Shown: positions 8,714 to 20,195 of the stretch, piece after piece
Layout: the number at the start of each line of letters is the position of its first letter
How positions within the stretch are numbered: position 1 is the first letter of the stretch
Source: CAZLMW01 sp964560875
Lineage (GTDB): Bacteria > Myxococcota_A > UBA9042
Direction of reading: 5' to 3'
Length of the DNA: 64,000 nucleotides
NCBI GenBank assembly: GCA_964560875.1
Contig: CAZLMW010000035.1
Coordinates: 5,637-69,636 of the forward strand
Position numbers and translations under genes: made by a program
The notes under the pieces: model-generated
The model's input: the letters and a program-made list of their open reading frames with translations, nothing else
What the model was told of the DNA's origin: nothing
The model's database searches: none

Positions 8714-10345
8714 CTAGGTCGAGGGTGCCGGCGGTTTGCAGTCGGCCTTGCCGTCCTTCGGATCGCAGGGGCTATGCCGCACGTCGAACGCGGCGTCCGT
8801 CTTGAAAGCCGTCCCTACTTTGCCGCCAACGCTCACCGCGGTCTTGTCCTTGAGCGCCTCGACGTCACCCGAGCCCTTGTTGACGACGATGCCGTAGCCG
8901 CCCCCCGTGACCTCGACGCCTGTCGCGACAACGTCCACCGCGCCGCTCTTGGCCTTGCCCGGGTTGTCGATGACGATGCCAGCCCGGCCGTTTTCAACCA
9001 GCTTGGTGTTCTTCAGGCTGCCCGTGGCCCCTTCGAAGAAGCCCACGGCGTCTCCGATATTCGAGGCATCGCCCAAGGTCAGACCGTACTGCCGGCGCAC
9101 GGTGCGGTCGATCGTCGCGGCGCCGATGACAGCATGTGCTTTGTTGACAGCGACGAGCCCGGCGACGCGATTGGCATGCAGCCGAGCCGAGTCGCCGACC
9201 GCGACGGCTGTCGACGAACCGTGCGCCCAGACGCCGCCAACCGCGTTGAGCGAGATGTCGCCGTCGATCCCGACCTTCGCGTCCGTCTTCTCCCCAGCGG
9301 CGATGAGCATGCCGGCACGCTGATTGCCGCTGACGACGGTGGACTTGGCGATCGCGACCTCGGTGTTGGCACCGCCACCAGCCACCACGACGCCATCGGC
9401 GAAGTCGGTGCTGGTCGGATGAATCGTATCGGTGATCGCGCTCGCTTCGATCTTGGCCGAAGCGCCAAACAACGCGACGCCAAACGAGTAGTTGCCGGAC
9501 ACGTTGACGCCGCCGCTATGGAAAAACGGGGCGACGATGCCCTTGGGATCGTCCGTCTTGCCCGGGTTGGGCGAGAAGAACGGCGCCACAATCGCGATGC
9601 CACCGAGGCGATTGCCGGCGATCTTCTTGCTGCCCGCTTCATCGAAGAAGGGCGCGACGATGCCGGCCTTGCCTCCAGCTCGAGCCGATGACGCAGGATC
9701 TTCCTGGAAGAAGGGAGCGACGATCGAGACATTGCCAACCGACGCGGCCAGGACGCCGGCGCCGCTGCAACCTACAACACCGATATCGCGCATCGTGGCT
9801 TTCGCAGTGTTCGACACCTGGATTCCGTGCCCGCCGATGAGCTTTCCTTCGGGTGTCTTGGTCCGCCGCACGTCTTCGATCAACACGTCTGTCGCGTCGA
9901 ACTCGCCGTCCTGCACCAAGATGCCGACCGGCCCACCGCCCACGATTCCGATCCCGCTTACCGTGAGGTTCGCTTTGACCGCCTGGATGGCGATGGCACC
10001 GGTTGACGGCTTGATGACCGTCTTGCCCGAGCCCTCGCCGAGCAAAGCGACTGCGCTGGTCAACGACAGGGCTTCTTCATACGTGCCCGCTGCGACCCGG
10101 ATCTTGTCACCGGCGGACGCATTCTTGATCGCGGCGCCAATGGTCGCCAGCGGAGACTCTTTGCTGCCGTCCCCGCTGTCGGAACCACAACTCGCCGCCA
10201 CGTAAAGCGTTCCGCTGCCCGAGAAGGTGCCCTCCTCGCACGGCGAAGACGTACAGCCTCCGCCGATCAACGCCGCGACTACAACCGCCAGCAAGACTGT
10301 CCACGTGCCGTTGATGGTGTTCGAATCGATCGCTGTTCGCTTCAT
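8714..10345 (-). CDS. Right-handed beta-helix (DUF1565-like) lipoprotein
   Basis: A 543-residue exported lipoprotein. The ATG at 10345 is chosen because GAGG sits five bases upstream and a signal peptide with lipobox GGGC follows; the frame stays open upstream to 10423. After the anchor comes YVAASCGSDSGDGS then PLATIGAAI and RVAAGTYEE, the typical opening of DUF1565/parallel beta-helix proteins. The rest is short beta-strand repeats rich in Gly, Val and Ala, with GIVIDNPG- and GIQVSNTA-type turns. Between about residues 215 and 300 the segment IVAPFF occurs four times in different surroundings, which is unusual (see findings). The function is probably surface binding or carbohydrate/adhesin related, but nothing shows the ligand. 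It converges with the kinase gene; no clear terminator separates them. Confidence 0.85.
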   Translation of the reverse strand: MKRTAIDSNTINGTWTVLLAVVVAALIGGGCTSSPCEEGTFSGSGTLYVAASCGSDSGDGSKESPLATIGAAIKNASAGDKIRVAAGTYEEALSLTSAVALLGEGSGKTVIKPSTGAIAIQAVKANLTVSGIGIVGGGPVGILVQDGEFDATDVLIEDVRRTKTPEGKLIGGHGIQVSNTAKATMRDIGVVGCSGAGVLAASVGNVSIVAPFFQEDPASSARAGGKAGIVAPFFDEAGSKKIAGNRLGGIAIVAPFFSPNPGKTDDPKGIVAPFFHSGGVNVSGNYSFGVALFGASAKIEASAITDTIHPTSTDFADGVVVAGGGANTEVAIAKSTVVSGNQRAGMLIAAGEKTDAKVGIDGDISLNAVGGVWAHGSSTAVAVGDSARLHANRVAGLVAVNKAHAVIGAATIDRTVRRQYGLTLGDASNIGDAVGFFEGATGSLKNTKLVENGRAGIVIDNPGKAKSGAVDVVATGVEVTGGGYGIVVNKGSGDVEALKDKTAVSVGGKVGTAFKTDAAFDVRHSPCDPKDGKADCKPPAPST

Positions 10346-10546
10346 TTCGTCCTCGCCTGCGTGTGCGCTGGGTGCCATGCGGCTGTCCCGCTTTCCATGG
10401 CTACGTCTCAATGCAAGGTCCATGCCGGCCGTCTCGCCGCCTCATCAGTCAATCTTGTTATCAAACTATTTCAATCGGTTAAATGCCACCGGCGCGTTCA
10501 CTTGAGCATTCGCGGCCCCGTGACGTCACACCCATGTCCCGGGGCG

Positions 10547-11323
10547 TCACGCGGACCGCCGTTTGCTCGTCAACCGCGCGATCAAGTCGCCCATCACCCG
10601 TCGGCACTCGGCGCCAAACCACTGTTGCTGAAGGATCGCGACCTCGTCATCGAGGGTGGCGCGGAGCTCGCGAACCAGCGGGCCGCGCACGTGACGCTTT
10701 GTTGTCTCGCGGGCTCGCCGGGGTGCCTGCATCGAGCTGCGGATGATCGCGTTTGCGCGGTTCGCCGTGGAGCCAAGCGGCACGATCTCGTCGACCAGCC
10801 CCACCATCAGCGCTTCTGCGGGCTCGAGCATCGTGCCAAGTGGTAGCAAACGCTCGGCCTGGCGCTGCCCCACAACATGCGCGTGCACCCGACAGAGAAA
10901 CGGCGGCACGGCCAACCCGACGGCGACCTCGTTGAGTCCGATCTTATAAGGGCCATCCGCCATCACGCGGTGATCGCAGCCCAGCGAAAGCACGCATCCA
11001 CCGGCCGGCGAGTGCCCGCTGATCGCCGCTACCGTTACAAGTCGCGTCTCATATAGGCGCACGAACGTTTCGACGAAGACGCGCCAGAACAAGCCCATCG
11101 CATGGCGATCGAGTCGATACAGACCGACGACGTCCAGGCCGGCCGAAAACATGCCCGTGCGCCCCGTCAGGATCAGCCCTTGCATCGATTCGTCCGCCTC
11201 GAGCTCATCGAGCACCGCGATCAATTCCCGGCATACCCCACCGTCCAAGGCGTTGACGGGCGGTCGGTTCAAGCGAACGGTCGCGACGCCTTCCGCGCGC
11301 GTGACGAGCAGCGTCTCGTACAT
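10547..11323 (-). CDS. Crotonase-family enzyme, probably delta3-delta2-enoyl-CoA isomerase
   Basis: A 258-residue cytoplasmic enoyl-CoA hydratase/isomerase superfamily member. The oxyanion-hole segments are MFSAGLD (58-64) and SPAGGC (105-110). The segment GPYKIGLNEVAVGLAVP puts the likely catalytic Glu at 132. The pattern of HSPAGG, CDHRVMA and IGLNE is closer to mitochondrial-type enoyl-CoA isomerase (ECI1) than to classical crotonase, which uses two glutamates. I therefore favour shifting a cis/trans-3 double bond to trans-2 during beta-oxidation of unsaturated fatty acids. Other crotonase reactions cannot be excluded. The start is firm: GGAGG lies about six bases upstream of the ATG. No other beta-oxidation gene is adjacent. 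Confidence 0.85.
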   Translation of the reverse strand: MYETLLVTRAEGVATVRLNRPPVNALDGGVCRELIAVLDELEADESMQGLILTGRTGMFSAGLDVVGLYRLDRHAMGLFWRVFVETFVRLYETRLVTVAAISGHSPAGGCVLSLGCDHRVMADGPYKIGLNEVAVGLAVPPFLCRVHAHVVGQRQAERLLPLGTMLEPAEALMVGLVDEIVPLGSTANRANAIIRSSMQAPRRARETTKRHVRGPLVRELRATLDDEVAILQQQWFGAECRRVMGDLIARLTSKRRSA

Positions 11324-11748
11324 TCATGCCTCCGGTTGAGGGCACGGTAACAAGGCCGGGAGGGCGACGCTACAGCCGCTGCCGATTCCATACGTGAACG
11401 ACGATCGCAGAAAACCCATGCCAACACCGTGGAAACGTGGAGTTTCGCGGCTGCTGGTCGCGACGAGTTGTGCTCAACGCCGGACTGCGCACCTTTGCAG
11501 AACAATCAGGCCGTTGACTCGACCGAGCGCACCTGCCATCCTGCCGGCCACCCTTTCGCCTGTAAAATCACGAGCGTGCGCCAAACCCCATCGAGATGGG
11601 TGCGTCGTTTTGCTCGTGAAAACGTTGGGTTCGCACTAAATTCGGCGCTGCCTGCACACCACCGCCAATCCATTGCACATCACATTTTGGGGTCAGCCTG
11701 AGCTTCGCTCAAGAAAAGCTGGTGCCCGTCCTTTGAGAGCTACTTCAG
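11324..11748. other. Divergent intergenic region with nested inverted repeats
   Basis: 425 bases without a convincing gene between the crotonase (minus) and the giant lipoprotein (plus). It contains the crotonase Shine-Dalgarno next to 11323 and the nested inverted repeats at 11568-11619. A weak GAGAG lies about nine bases before the ATG at 11749. Short open frames here have no recognisable features. No promoter could be assigned with confidence. Confidence 0.5.
11568..11619 (+). promoter_or_regulatory. Nested inverted repeats upstream of the giant lipoprotein gene
   Basis: Outer arms TCACGAGC (11568-11575) and GCTCGTGA (11612-11619) are perfect complements and enclose an inner hairpin CCCAT-CGAG-ATGGG (11587-11600). 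The element ends about 130 bases before the ATG. It could be a folded leader RNA or a protein-binding site. There is no T-run, so it is not an obvious terminator. Confidence 0.4.
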
Positions 11749-14700
11749 ATGAAACGTCTCTACACCGACACGTTCGCGAGCAACGCCGCAGCTCGCAGCA
11801 AGTTCATCACCCTCGCGTTCATCGCGACTGCCAGCCTGGTCCTGGCGCCATTGGGAGGTTGCGGAACCTCTCCTGGCGACACCGAGACCGGGACCGGCGG
11901 AACGGGTCTTAACAACGACACAGGTCTTGGTGGCGACACCAATATCGGTGGCACCGACACAGGTGCCAGTAGCTCAAGCGGCGGTGACGACACCGGCGCG
12001 TCTTCCAGCAGCGGCGCCGACGACACAGGCGCATCTTCCAGCAGCAGCGGCGCCGACGACACAGGGGCGTCCTCCAGCAGCGGTGGCGACGACACCGGCA
12101 GCTCGAGCGGTGCCGTCGACGGTGGCGGCTCCAGCGGCGGCGATGACGGCGGCAGCACGTCCGGCGGCGACGCCAGCGACGATGCAAGTGGCGACGCCTC
12201 GGGCGACGCGACCGCACCTGCAGGTAGCTGCAAGGGCAAATGCGGCAAGTACACGTCGGGCGCGACCTGTCAGTGCGACAAGGGCTGCACCGACTACAAG
12301 GACTGCTGCGCGGACTACAAGAAGCTCTGCACCTGCGGCGCGGATACCGATTGCAACGACGGCGACCTGTGCACCGCCGACGCATGCAAGGACAGCGTTT
12401 GCACCCACACGGCGATGGTGTGCGACGACAAGAACGCCTGCACGACGGACTCGTGCGACCCGGCCAAGGGCTGCGTGAACAAGGCGAACGACGGCGCGGC
12501 GTGCGACGACGGCGACGCCTGCACCGACAACGACAAGTGCGACGCGAGCGGCAAGTGCGCGGGCCCCGACAAGAAGGACTGCGACGACAAGAACGCCTGC
12601 ACCAGCGACTCCTGCGACCCGGCCAAGGGCTGCAGCAACAAGAACGTCGCCGACACCAAGTGTGACGACGGCAACGCCTGCACGGTCAAAGACCTCTGCA
12701 CCGACGGCAAGTGCGTTGGCGCGGTCAAGGACTGCGACGACGGCAAGGCCTGCACCGACGACAGCTGCGCCAAGGGCAACTGCGTCAACCTCCCGAACAA
12801 CGCGACGAACTGCGACGACGGCGACGCCTGCACCACCGGTGACAAGTGCGCGGTTGGCCTCTGCCAGGGCGTCACGAAGGACTGCGACGACAAGAACGAG
12901 TGCACGGTCGACACCTGCGCCGCGGGCAAGTGCTCCAGCGCCAACGCCAAGGACGGCAGCAAGTGCTCGACCGGAGTCTGCACCGCAGGCAAGTGCGGCC
13001 CCGCGCCGCAATGCACCAAGGGTCAGTGCTGCGACGTGAAGACGAGCAAGTACCAGGTCCAGGGCGCCAAGTGCGGCACCAAGGTCCAGACTTCCGAGCA
13101 CAAATGCGACGGACAGGATCTCCAAAAACGCGACGCCTACGAAGGCTGCACGGGCAAGGACGCCGACAAGTGTTCCACCGACAAGGCCGACCTCAACTGG
13201 ACCAAGTGGACGACCACCATCACCTGCAAGAAGGGTGAAAAGTGCGACGCCACCAAAAAGGCCTGCACGCCGATCATCGTCGGCAAGCCCGACCTCGTCG
13301 CGATGAGCTTCAAGGTCACCTCGGGCACGAAGATCAAGGTCGGCACGTCCATCAAGGTCGAGTACAAGCGCGGCAACAAGGGCAAGGCCGATTCGAAGGG
13401 TTACTCCGACGGCTACTTCCTCTCGACCGACGCCAAGATCGACGCGAAGGACCAGCTCCTCAAGAAGGCCGAGCGCCTCCCGATCGCGGCCGGCAAGGAA
13501 GCGGGCCCGTTCACCACGAGCGTCTCGATTCCGGCGAAGACCAAGCCCGGCACCTACTACCTGGGCTACTGGGTCGACTACAAGAACGAGAACGCGGAAG
13601 ACAACGAGAAGAACAACATCCTCATCATCAAGGTCACCCTGGAGCCGGTCGTCAGCGGTCAGTGCACCACGGGCATCTGCTGCGACATCGCCAACAAGAA
13701 GTTCAAGCCCAAGGCCACCAAGTGCGACGGCGTCGTCCGCTCGACGCAGACCCGCTGCTCGGCTGACAAGAAGGGCACCGAAGAGCGCAGGGCGTACCGC
13801 GGCTGCCCCGGCACGTCCGCCAGCTTCTGCTCGGCGCTCCCGACCAACTACAACTGGACCAAGTGGGCCCCGAAGGCCAAGTGCGCCACGGGCGAAGTCT
13901 GCACCGTCTCCGGCACCACCGCGAAGTGCGAGAAGACCACGACGAGCAAGGCCGACCTGACGATCACCACGTTCAAGGCCACCGGCTCGCTGACCGTCAA
14001 GGCCGGCAACGCCATCGAGGTCGAGTACACGCGCGCCAACAAGGGCAAAGCGGCCTCGGGCCCGTTCCACGATGGCTACCTGCTCTCGACGAACACGCTG
14101 ATCACGAACAACGACAAGGTCCTTGCCTCTGTGTCGCGCGCCCCGCTCGCGGCGGGCAAGTCGGCAGGTCCGTTCAAGATGAAGCTGACCATCCCGAACA
14201 CGACGAAAGCCGGTTCGTACTATCTGGCCTACTGGGTTGACCACAAGAACGCGGTCAAGGAGTCGCTCGAGACCAACAACGTCAAGTACTTCAAGATCAA
14301 CGTCACCTCGGCGGGCATCCAGTGCACCAGCGGCGTCTGCTGCGACATCGCCAAGAAGCTGTACCGGACCAAGGGCACCAAGTGCCACGGCACCGTCCGT
14401 TCGACGCAGACCCGCTGCGGTAGCTCGACCACCGTCCAGGAGCGCAAGGCCTACCGTGGCTGCTCCGGCGCGAGCACCATCTGCTCGATCAGCGTTGTGA
14501 ACTACAACTGGACTCCGTGGGTCAACAAGACCAAGTGCGCCAGCGGCACCGTTTGCAAGGTCACCAGCGGCAAGGCGGCGTGCGTCAAGAGCACCGACAA
14601 GCCCGACCTCATCCCGACCCTGTTCAAGCCGACCGGCTCCACGTCGGTCGCTGCAGGCGGCACCATCAGCGTCCAGTACACCCGCGCCAACAAGGGCAAG

Positions 14701-17700
14701 GGCAACGCCGGCGGGTTCCACGACGGTTACCTGCTGTCGACCAACAGCACCATCTCCAACGCTGACAAGCTCCTCGCCTCGGTTTCCCGCAGCGCGCTGG
14801 CCGCCGGCAAATCCGCCGGCCCGTTCACCCGGACCATCGTGATTCCCGCGACCACCAAACCCGGCACCTACTACCTGGGCTACTGGGTCGACCACAAGCT
14901 GGCTATCGCTGAGTCGCTTGAGTCCAACAACACGGCGTCGTTCAAGATTACGGTCACGACGGCTCCGAGCCTCGCGGACCTCACCAACGGCACGTTCAAG
15001 GCGGTCACCTCGACGACGTTCAAAGCCGGCACCACATTCCGCGTCTCCCACGAGCTGCGCAACATCGGTAAGGCCAGCAGCGGCACCTACAAGGTGAACT
15101 ACTACCTGTCGACCAACAACACGATCTCCACCGGCGACGTCCTTCTCTACTCGTACACCGGTCCGAACATCGCGGCGGGTGGTAAGTACGGCCCGTACAC
15201 GCGTTACCTGCAGGTTCCTGCGGTGACCAAGGCCGGCACCTACTACATCGGCGTCATCGCCGACGCGACCAACGTGGTCAAAGAGTCCAACGAGGGCAAC
15301 AACCGCATCACCGGTACCGCGGCCATCAAGGTCACCGTCCAGGCTGGCAACGCCGCGTGCACCTCGGGTGCGTGCTGCGACACCACCAAGAAGACGTTGC
15401 GTCCGGCGCGTTACCGCTGCGACAAGACTGTTCGCACGACCGAGTCCAAGTGCAGCGGCACGACAACGGTTCTGACGCGCAGCTCGTTCCGCGGTTGCAC
15501 CGGCAGCAGCACCTCGTGCTCGTACTCGTCCACGTACTACAGCTGGGATCCCTGGAAGGCGGCCAAGTGCCCCACGGGTTCTGCCTGCAAGACCGTCAGC
15601 GCGACCCAGGCGTCGTGCGTGAAGACGGCCGCCGGCCCCGACCTCGAGTCGACCACGTTCAAGTTCAACGGTTCGTCAACCACGGTGAAAGCCGGCTCGA
15701 ACATCTCGACCTCCAGCGCGTGGACGAATGTCGGCAAGGACGACATGAAGGCGAGCTTCAAGGTCCGCTGGATTCTCTCGAGCAACACCATCTTCAGCGG
15801 AAGTGACCTGTCGCTGGCCGAAGGTACGTACGGAGCGCTGAAGAGCGGCGCGAAGTACGGGCCGTACACCCGGACGTTCAACATCCCGGCCACCACAACG
15901 GCCGGCACTTGGTACGTCGCGCAGTTCGTCGACTTCGGCAACACCCACAAGGAGTCGTCCGAGTCCAACAACGTGAAGTTCTTCAAGCTCACCATCACCA
16001 AGGGAAGCACGGCGTGCACCAGCGGTGTTTGCTGCAACACGACGACCAAGACGCTCCGCCCGCCGAAGTACAAGTGCGCGACCTCGCCTTCGCGCACGGA
16101 AACCAAGTGCAGCGGCTCGACCACGGTCATTCGCCGCCAGGCATTCCGCGGTTGCACCGGCAGCAGCGCGACTTCCTGCTCGTACTCGTCCAGCTACTAC
16201 AACTGGACCGGTTGGAGCACGTTCGCGAAATGCAAGACAGGTGAAAGCTGCGTCGTGAAGAGCGCCACCTCGGCGGTCTGCGAAGCGCCGAAGCCGGACA
16301 TGACCAGCACGCTGTTCAAGGCCAAGAGCGCCACCACCTTCAAGGCCGGCACGACGTTCCAAGCCACGCACACTGTGAAGAACCAGGGCAAAAAGGCGAC
16401 CGGCAGCTTCCGCATCGGTTACTACCTGTCGACCAACAACTTCATCTCGACCAGTGACACGCTGCTCTACCAGTACACGCGCAGCTCGATGAACCCCGGC
16501 GCCTCCTACGGCCCGTACACCCGGTTCCTCAACGTCCCCGCGACCACGAAGGCCGGCACCTACTACATCGGTGTGATTGTCGACGACATCTACAAGATCT
16601 CGGAGTCCAACGAGAGCAACAACAGCGTCACGGGTAGCGCGGCCATCAAGGTCAGCGTCCAGGCGGGCACCACCACGTGCACCAGCGGCGTCTGCTGCAA
16701 CACGGCCACGAAGACTTTGCGTCCGAAGGGCTACAAGTGCAGCAGCTCGATCGTCAGGACCGAGTACAGCTGCAGCGGCACCACCCGTCGCCGTCGCTAC
16801 GCCTACCGCGGATGCACCGGCAACAGCGCGTCGTTCTGCTCGTCCTCGTCGCAGAACTACAGCTGGACCAGCTGGACCACCGTCGCTTGCGGCACCGGCA
16901 CCACGTGCAAGGAGGGCACCAACCCGGGCACCGCGACCTGCGTCAGCGCCCCCGACATGGGCTCGGACTACTTCGCCGCGTCGGGTAGCACGACCGTTGA
17001 GGCGGGCAAGACCGTCGTCGCACGTGTCCGCCTCCGCAACTACGGCAAGGCTTCGACCGGCACGTTCACTGTTGAGTACCGCCTGTCGACGAACACGTTC
17101 ATCTCGACCAGCGACGCGCTCCTGAGCTCGTTCAGCAAGGGCAGCATCGCCGCGGGCGGCAGCTGGGGTTATTACAACCGCACGCTGACGATTCCGAAGA
17201 CGACCAAGCCGGGCACCTACTACGTCGGTCTGCACCTGGACAGCAAGAACGCGATCAAGGAGTCCAACGAGGGCAACAACACGCGCTACTTCGCCATCAA
17301 GGTGACAGGGCCCGGCGGTGTTCAGTGCACCAGCGGTATCTGCTGCGACACGGGGACCAAGAAGTTCCGTCCGGCCAAGTACAAGTGCAGCACGAGCGTC
17401 TCGCGCACCGAGACCAAGTGCAGCGGTTCGACCACGGTCATCCGCCGCCAGGCGTACCGAGGCTGCACCGGCACCAGCGCGACGACCTGCTCGTTCTCCT
17501 CGACGTACTACAACTGGACCGGTTGGAGCACCTTCCAGAAGTGCGCCAGCGGCACCACTTGCGTCGTGAAGAGCTCGACGTACGCGGTCTGCGAAGCGCC
17601 CAAGCCGGACCTGACCAGCACGCTGTTCAAGGCCAAATCCTCGACGACGTTCAAGGCGGGCACGACCTTCCAGGCGACCCACACGGTCAGGAACATCGGC

Positions 17701-20168
17701 AAGGCCAGCTCGGGCAACTTCCGCATCGGCTACTACCTGTCGACCAACAGCACAATTACGACGGGCGACACGCTGCTCTACCAGTACGTGCGTTCCTCGA
17801 TGGCCGCAGGCTCCACCTACGGTCCGTACACCCGGTACCTCAACGTCCCCGCGACCACGAAGGCCGGCACCTACTACATCGGTGTGATTGTCNNNNNNNN
17901 NNNNNNNNNNNNNNNNNNNNNNNNNNNNNNNNNNNNNNNNNNNNNNNNNNNNNNNNNNNNNNNNNNNNNNNNNNNNNNNNNNNNNNNNNNNNACGCGATC
18001 AAGGAGTCCAACGAGGGCAACAACACGCGCTACTTCGCCATCAAGGTCACGAGTCCGACTACGACGCAATGCACCAGCGGCGTCTGCTGCAACACGTCGA
18101 CCAAGAAGTTCCACCCGCGTTACACCAAGTGCAACAGCTCGGTGATTGCGTACCGCTACCGCTGCTCGGGCTCGACCATGCGTCAGCGCAGCCCTGGCTA
18201 TCGTGGATGCACGGGCTCGTCAGCAACGACTTGCTCAACGTCGACGGCCTACCGCAACTGGGGTTCGTACGCGAACTGGAGCAACTGCCCGAGCGGGACC
18301 ACCTGCAAGGCGACGAGCTCCACGGCCGTCTCGTGCGTGTCCAACACCAAGCCCGACCTGCAGTCGACCACGTTCACGCCGACGACCTCCACGACGGTTG
18401 CACGCGGTAAGTCCATCAAGTTCAGCACGCTGTTCAAGAACATCGGCAAGGTCAGCACCGGCAAGTCGTTCAAGGTGCGCTACATCCTCAGCACCAACAC
18501 CATCTTCAGCGGCTCGGACACCAGCTTGTACGAGTTCACGAAGTCGGCGATGAGCGCTGGTCAGAGCTACGGCACCTACACGCGCACCTTCACGATTCCG
18601 TCGAACAAGGCTGCGGGCACGTACTACATCGCGCAGTACGTCGACTACGGNNNNNNNNNNNNNNNNNNNNNNNNNNNNNNNNNNNNNNNNNNNNNNNNNN
18701 NNNNNNNNNNNNNNNNNNNNNNNNNNNNNNNNNNNNNNNNNNNNNNNNNNTTCCGTCGAACAAGGCTGCGGGCACGTACTACATCGCGCAGTACGTCGAC
18801 TACGGTAACGTGGTGAACAACGAGGTCACCGAGAGCAACAACATCAAGTACGTGAAGATCACGGTCATCAACCCGCAGTGCACCAGCGGTGTCTGCTGCG
18901 ATACCGGTACGTACAAGTTCAAGCCGCGCTACACCAAGTGCCACAGCACGCCCATCGCGTACCGCTACCGTTGCTCGGGTTCGACCATGCGTCAGCGCAG
19001 CATCGGCTACCGTGGTTGCACCGGCGCGTCGGCTTCGACCTGCTCGACCTCGACCTCGTACCGAAACTGGACATCGTACACCAACTGGGTTGCTTGCCCG
19101 AGCGGTACAACCTGCAAGGCTACGAGCTCAACATCGGTCACCTGCCAGTCGACGAGCACGAAGCCGGACTTGCAGTCCACCACGTTCACGCCTACGACCT
19201 CCACGACGGTTGCCCGCGGCAAGACCATCAAGTTCAGCACGCTGTTCAAGAACATCGGCAAGGCCAGCACCGGCAAGTCGTTCAAGGTGCGCTACATCCT
19301 CAGCACCAACACCATCTTCAGCGGCTCGGACACCAGCTTGTACGAGTTCACGAAGTCGGCGATGAGCGCTGGTCAGAGCTACGGCACCTACACGCGCACC
19401 TTCACGATTCCGTCGAACAAGGCTGCGGGCACGTACTACATCGCGCAGTACGTCGACTACGGCAACGTGGTCAGCGAGGCCTCCGAGAGCAACAACATCA
19501 AGTACGTGAAGGTCACGGTCATCAACCCGCAGTGCACGAGCGGGTCCTGCTGCGATACCGGCACCTACAAGTTCAAGCCGCGGTACACCAAGTGCGACAA
19601 CACTGTTCGTAGCACGCAGTACCGTTGCTCCGGCACGACCAAGCGTCAGCGTCGCCAGGCCTACCGTGGCTGCTCGGGTGGCTCGAACGCGTGCCAGACG
19701 TCGTCGGCTCATTACAACTGGACGGGCTGGAGCAACTACCAGACCTGCAGCAGCTCCCAGGCCTGCTACACGTCCAGCTCAACCTACGCTTACTGCCGCA
19801 CCAAGCGCGCGGACCTGACCCCGACCGCGTTCAGCAAGTCGGGTTCAACCACGCTCAAGCGGGGCTCCACCTACACGTTCTCGTACACGCGTAAGAACAT
19901 CGGTCACATCTCGTCCGGTACCTTCACAGACGCGTACGTGCTGTCGACCAACACGATCTTCTCGACGTCCGACGTAATCCTGTCGACGTCGTCACGGTCG
20001 TCGCTGGCAGCCGGCGCGAGCGCGGGTCCGTACAACCGCTCGCTGAAGATTCCGACCACCGCCAAGACCGGTACGCAGTACGTCGCTTACTGCAACGACT
20101 GGACAAAGAAGGTCTCGGAGTACAGCGAGTCCAACAACTGCAAGTACGTCAAGGTGACCATCTACTAG
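11749..20168 (+). CDS. Giant surface lipoprotein with SMB-like, CTDC, Cys-rich and CARDB modules
   Basis: One gene interrupted by two assembly gaps; about 2720-2750 residues once they are resolved. A signal peptide with lipobox LGGC (Cys38) anchors it. A Ser/Gly/Asp/Thr-rich linker follows to about 155. Residues about 160-195 match somatomedin B (pattern CKGKC, CQCDKGC, DCCADY). About 200-420 carry repeats of the Dictyostelium CTDC type (CDDKNACTTDSCDP and variants). From about 419 to the end, Cys-rich modules starting CTSGxCC and ending in an aromatic NYNWTxW segment alternate with CARDB domains (PDLxxTxF to GTYYIGxxVD and ESNExNN). Ten Cys modules and eleven CARDBs are visible; the third and fourth CARDBs are adjacent without a Cys module. 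The stop at 20168 belongs to the frame that is read after gap 2, and the frame is restored when the duplicated 55 bases are merged. Probable role: adhesion or a surface fibre. Confidence 0.85.
17893..17992. other. Assembly gap 1 (100 N)
   Basis: The 55 bases before the gap (17838-17892) are identical to 16527-16581. The 55 bases after it (17993-18047) are identical to 17249-17303. Both matches end exactly at 55, so contigs broke at repeat nodes of length 55. The repeat period predicts only about 10 missing bases, not 100. Confidence 0.85.
18596..18805. other. Assembly gap 2 (N at 18651-18750) flanked by the same 55 bases
   Basis: 18596-18650 and 18751-18805 are the same 55-base sequence. Merging them removes 155 bases, brings the downstream frame into phase with the upstream one and gives a 654-base repeat unit like its neighbour. 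The apparent frameshift and stop at 18816 are therefore artefacts. Confidence 0.9.
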
Positions 20169-20195
20169 TCACTTCGACCGACCAAACCGATCGGG

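Larger units (their letters stand above)
13012..20168 (+). repeat. Array of Cys-module plus CARDB repeats, period about 650-660 bases
   Basis: The first Cys codon of successive CTxGxCC modules is at 13012, 13663, 14323, 15358, 16015, 16678, 17326, 18070, 18879 and 19533. Most intervals are 648-663 bases. The 14323-15358 interval of 1035 contains one extra CARDB. The two odd intervals (744 and 809) each contain an assembly gap. Near-identical copies suggest recent duplication; the units around 18350-18650 and 19160-19460 are almost the same. Confidence 0.9.

Noticed and set aside
11974..18114. Antisense frames of 1025 and 812 codons across the giant lipoprotein
   Set aside because: They mirror the repeat coding sequence, have Arg/Gly/Val/Ala-biased composition and no recognised domain; one runs through the N gap.
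18751..18816. Stop codon and apparent second gene after gap 2
   Set aside because: Artefact of a 100-N placeholder between overlapping contig ends; the frame is continuous after merging the 55-base duplicate.
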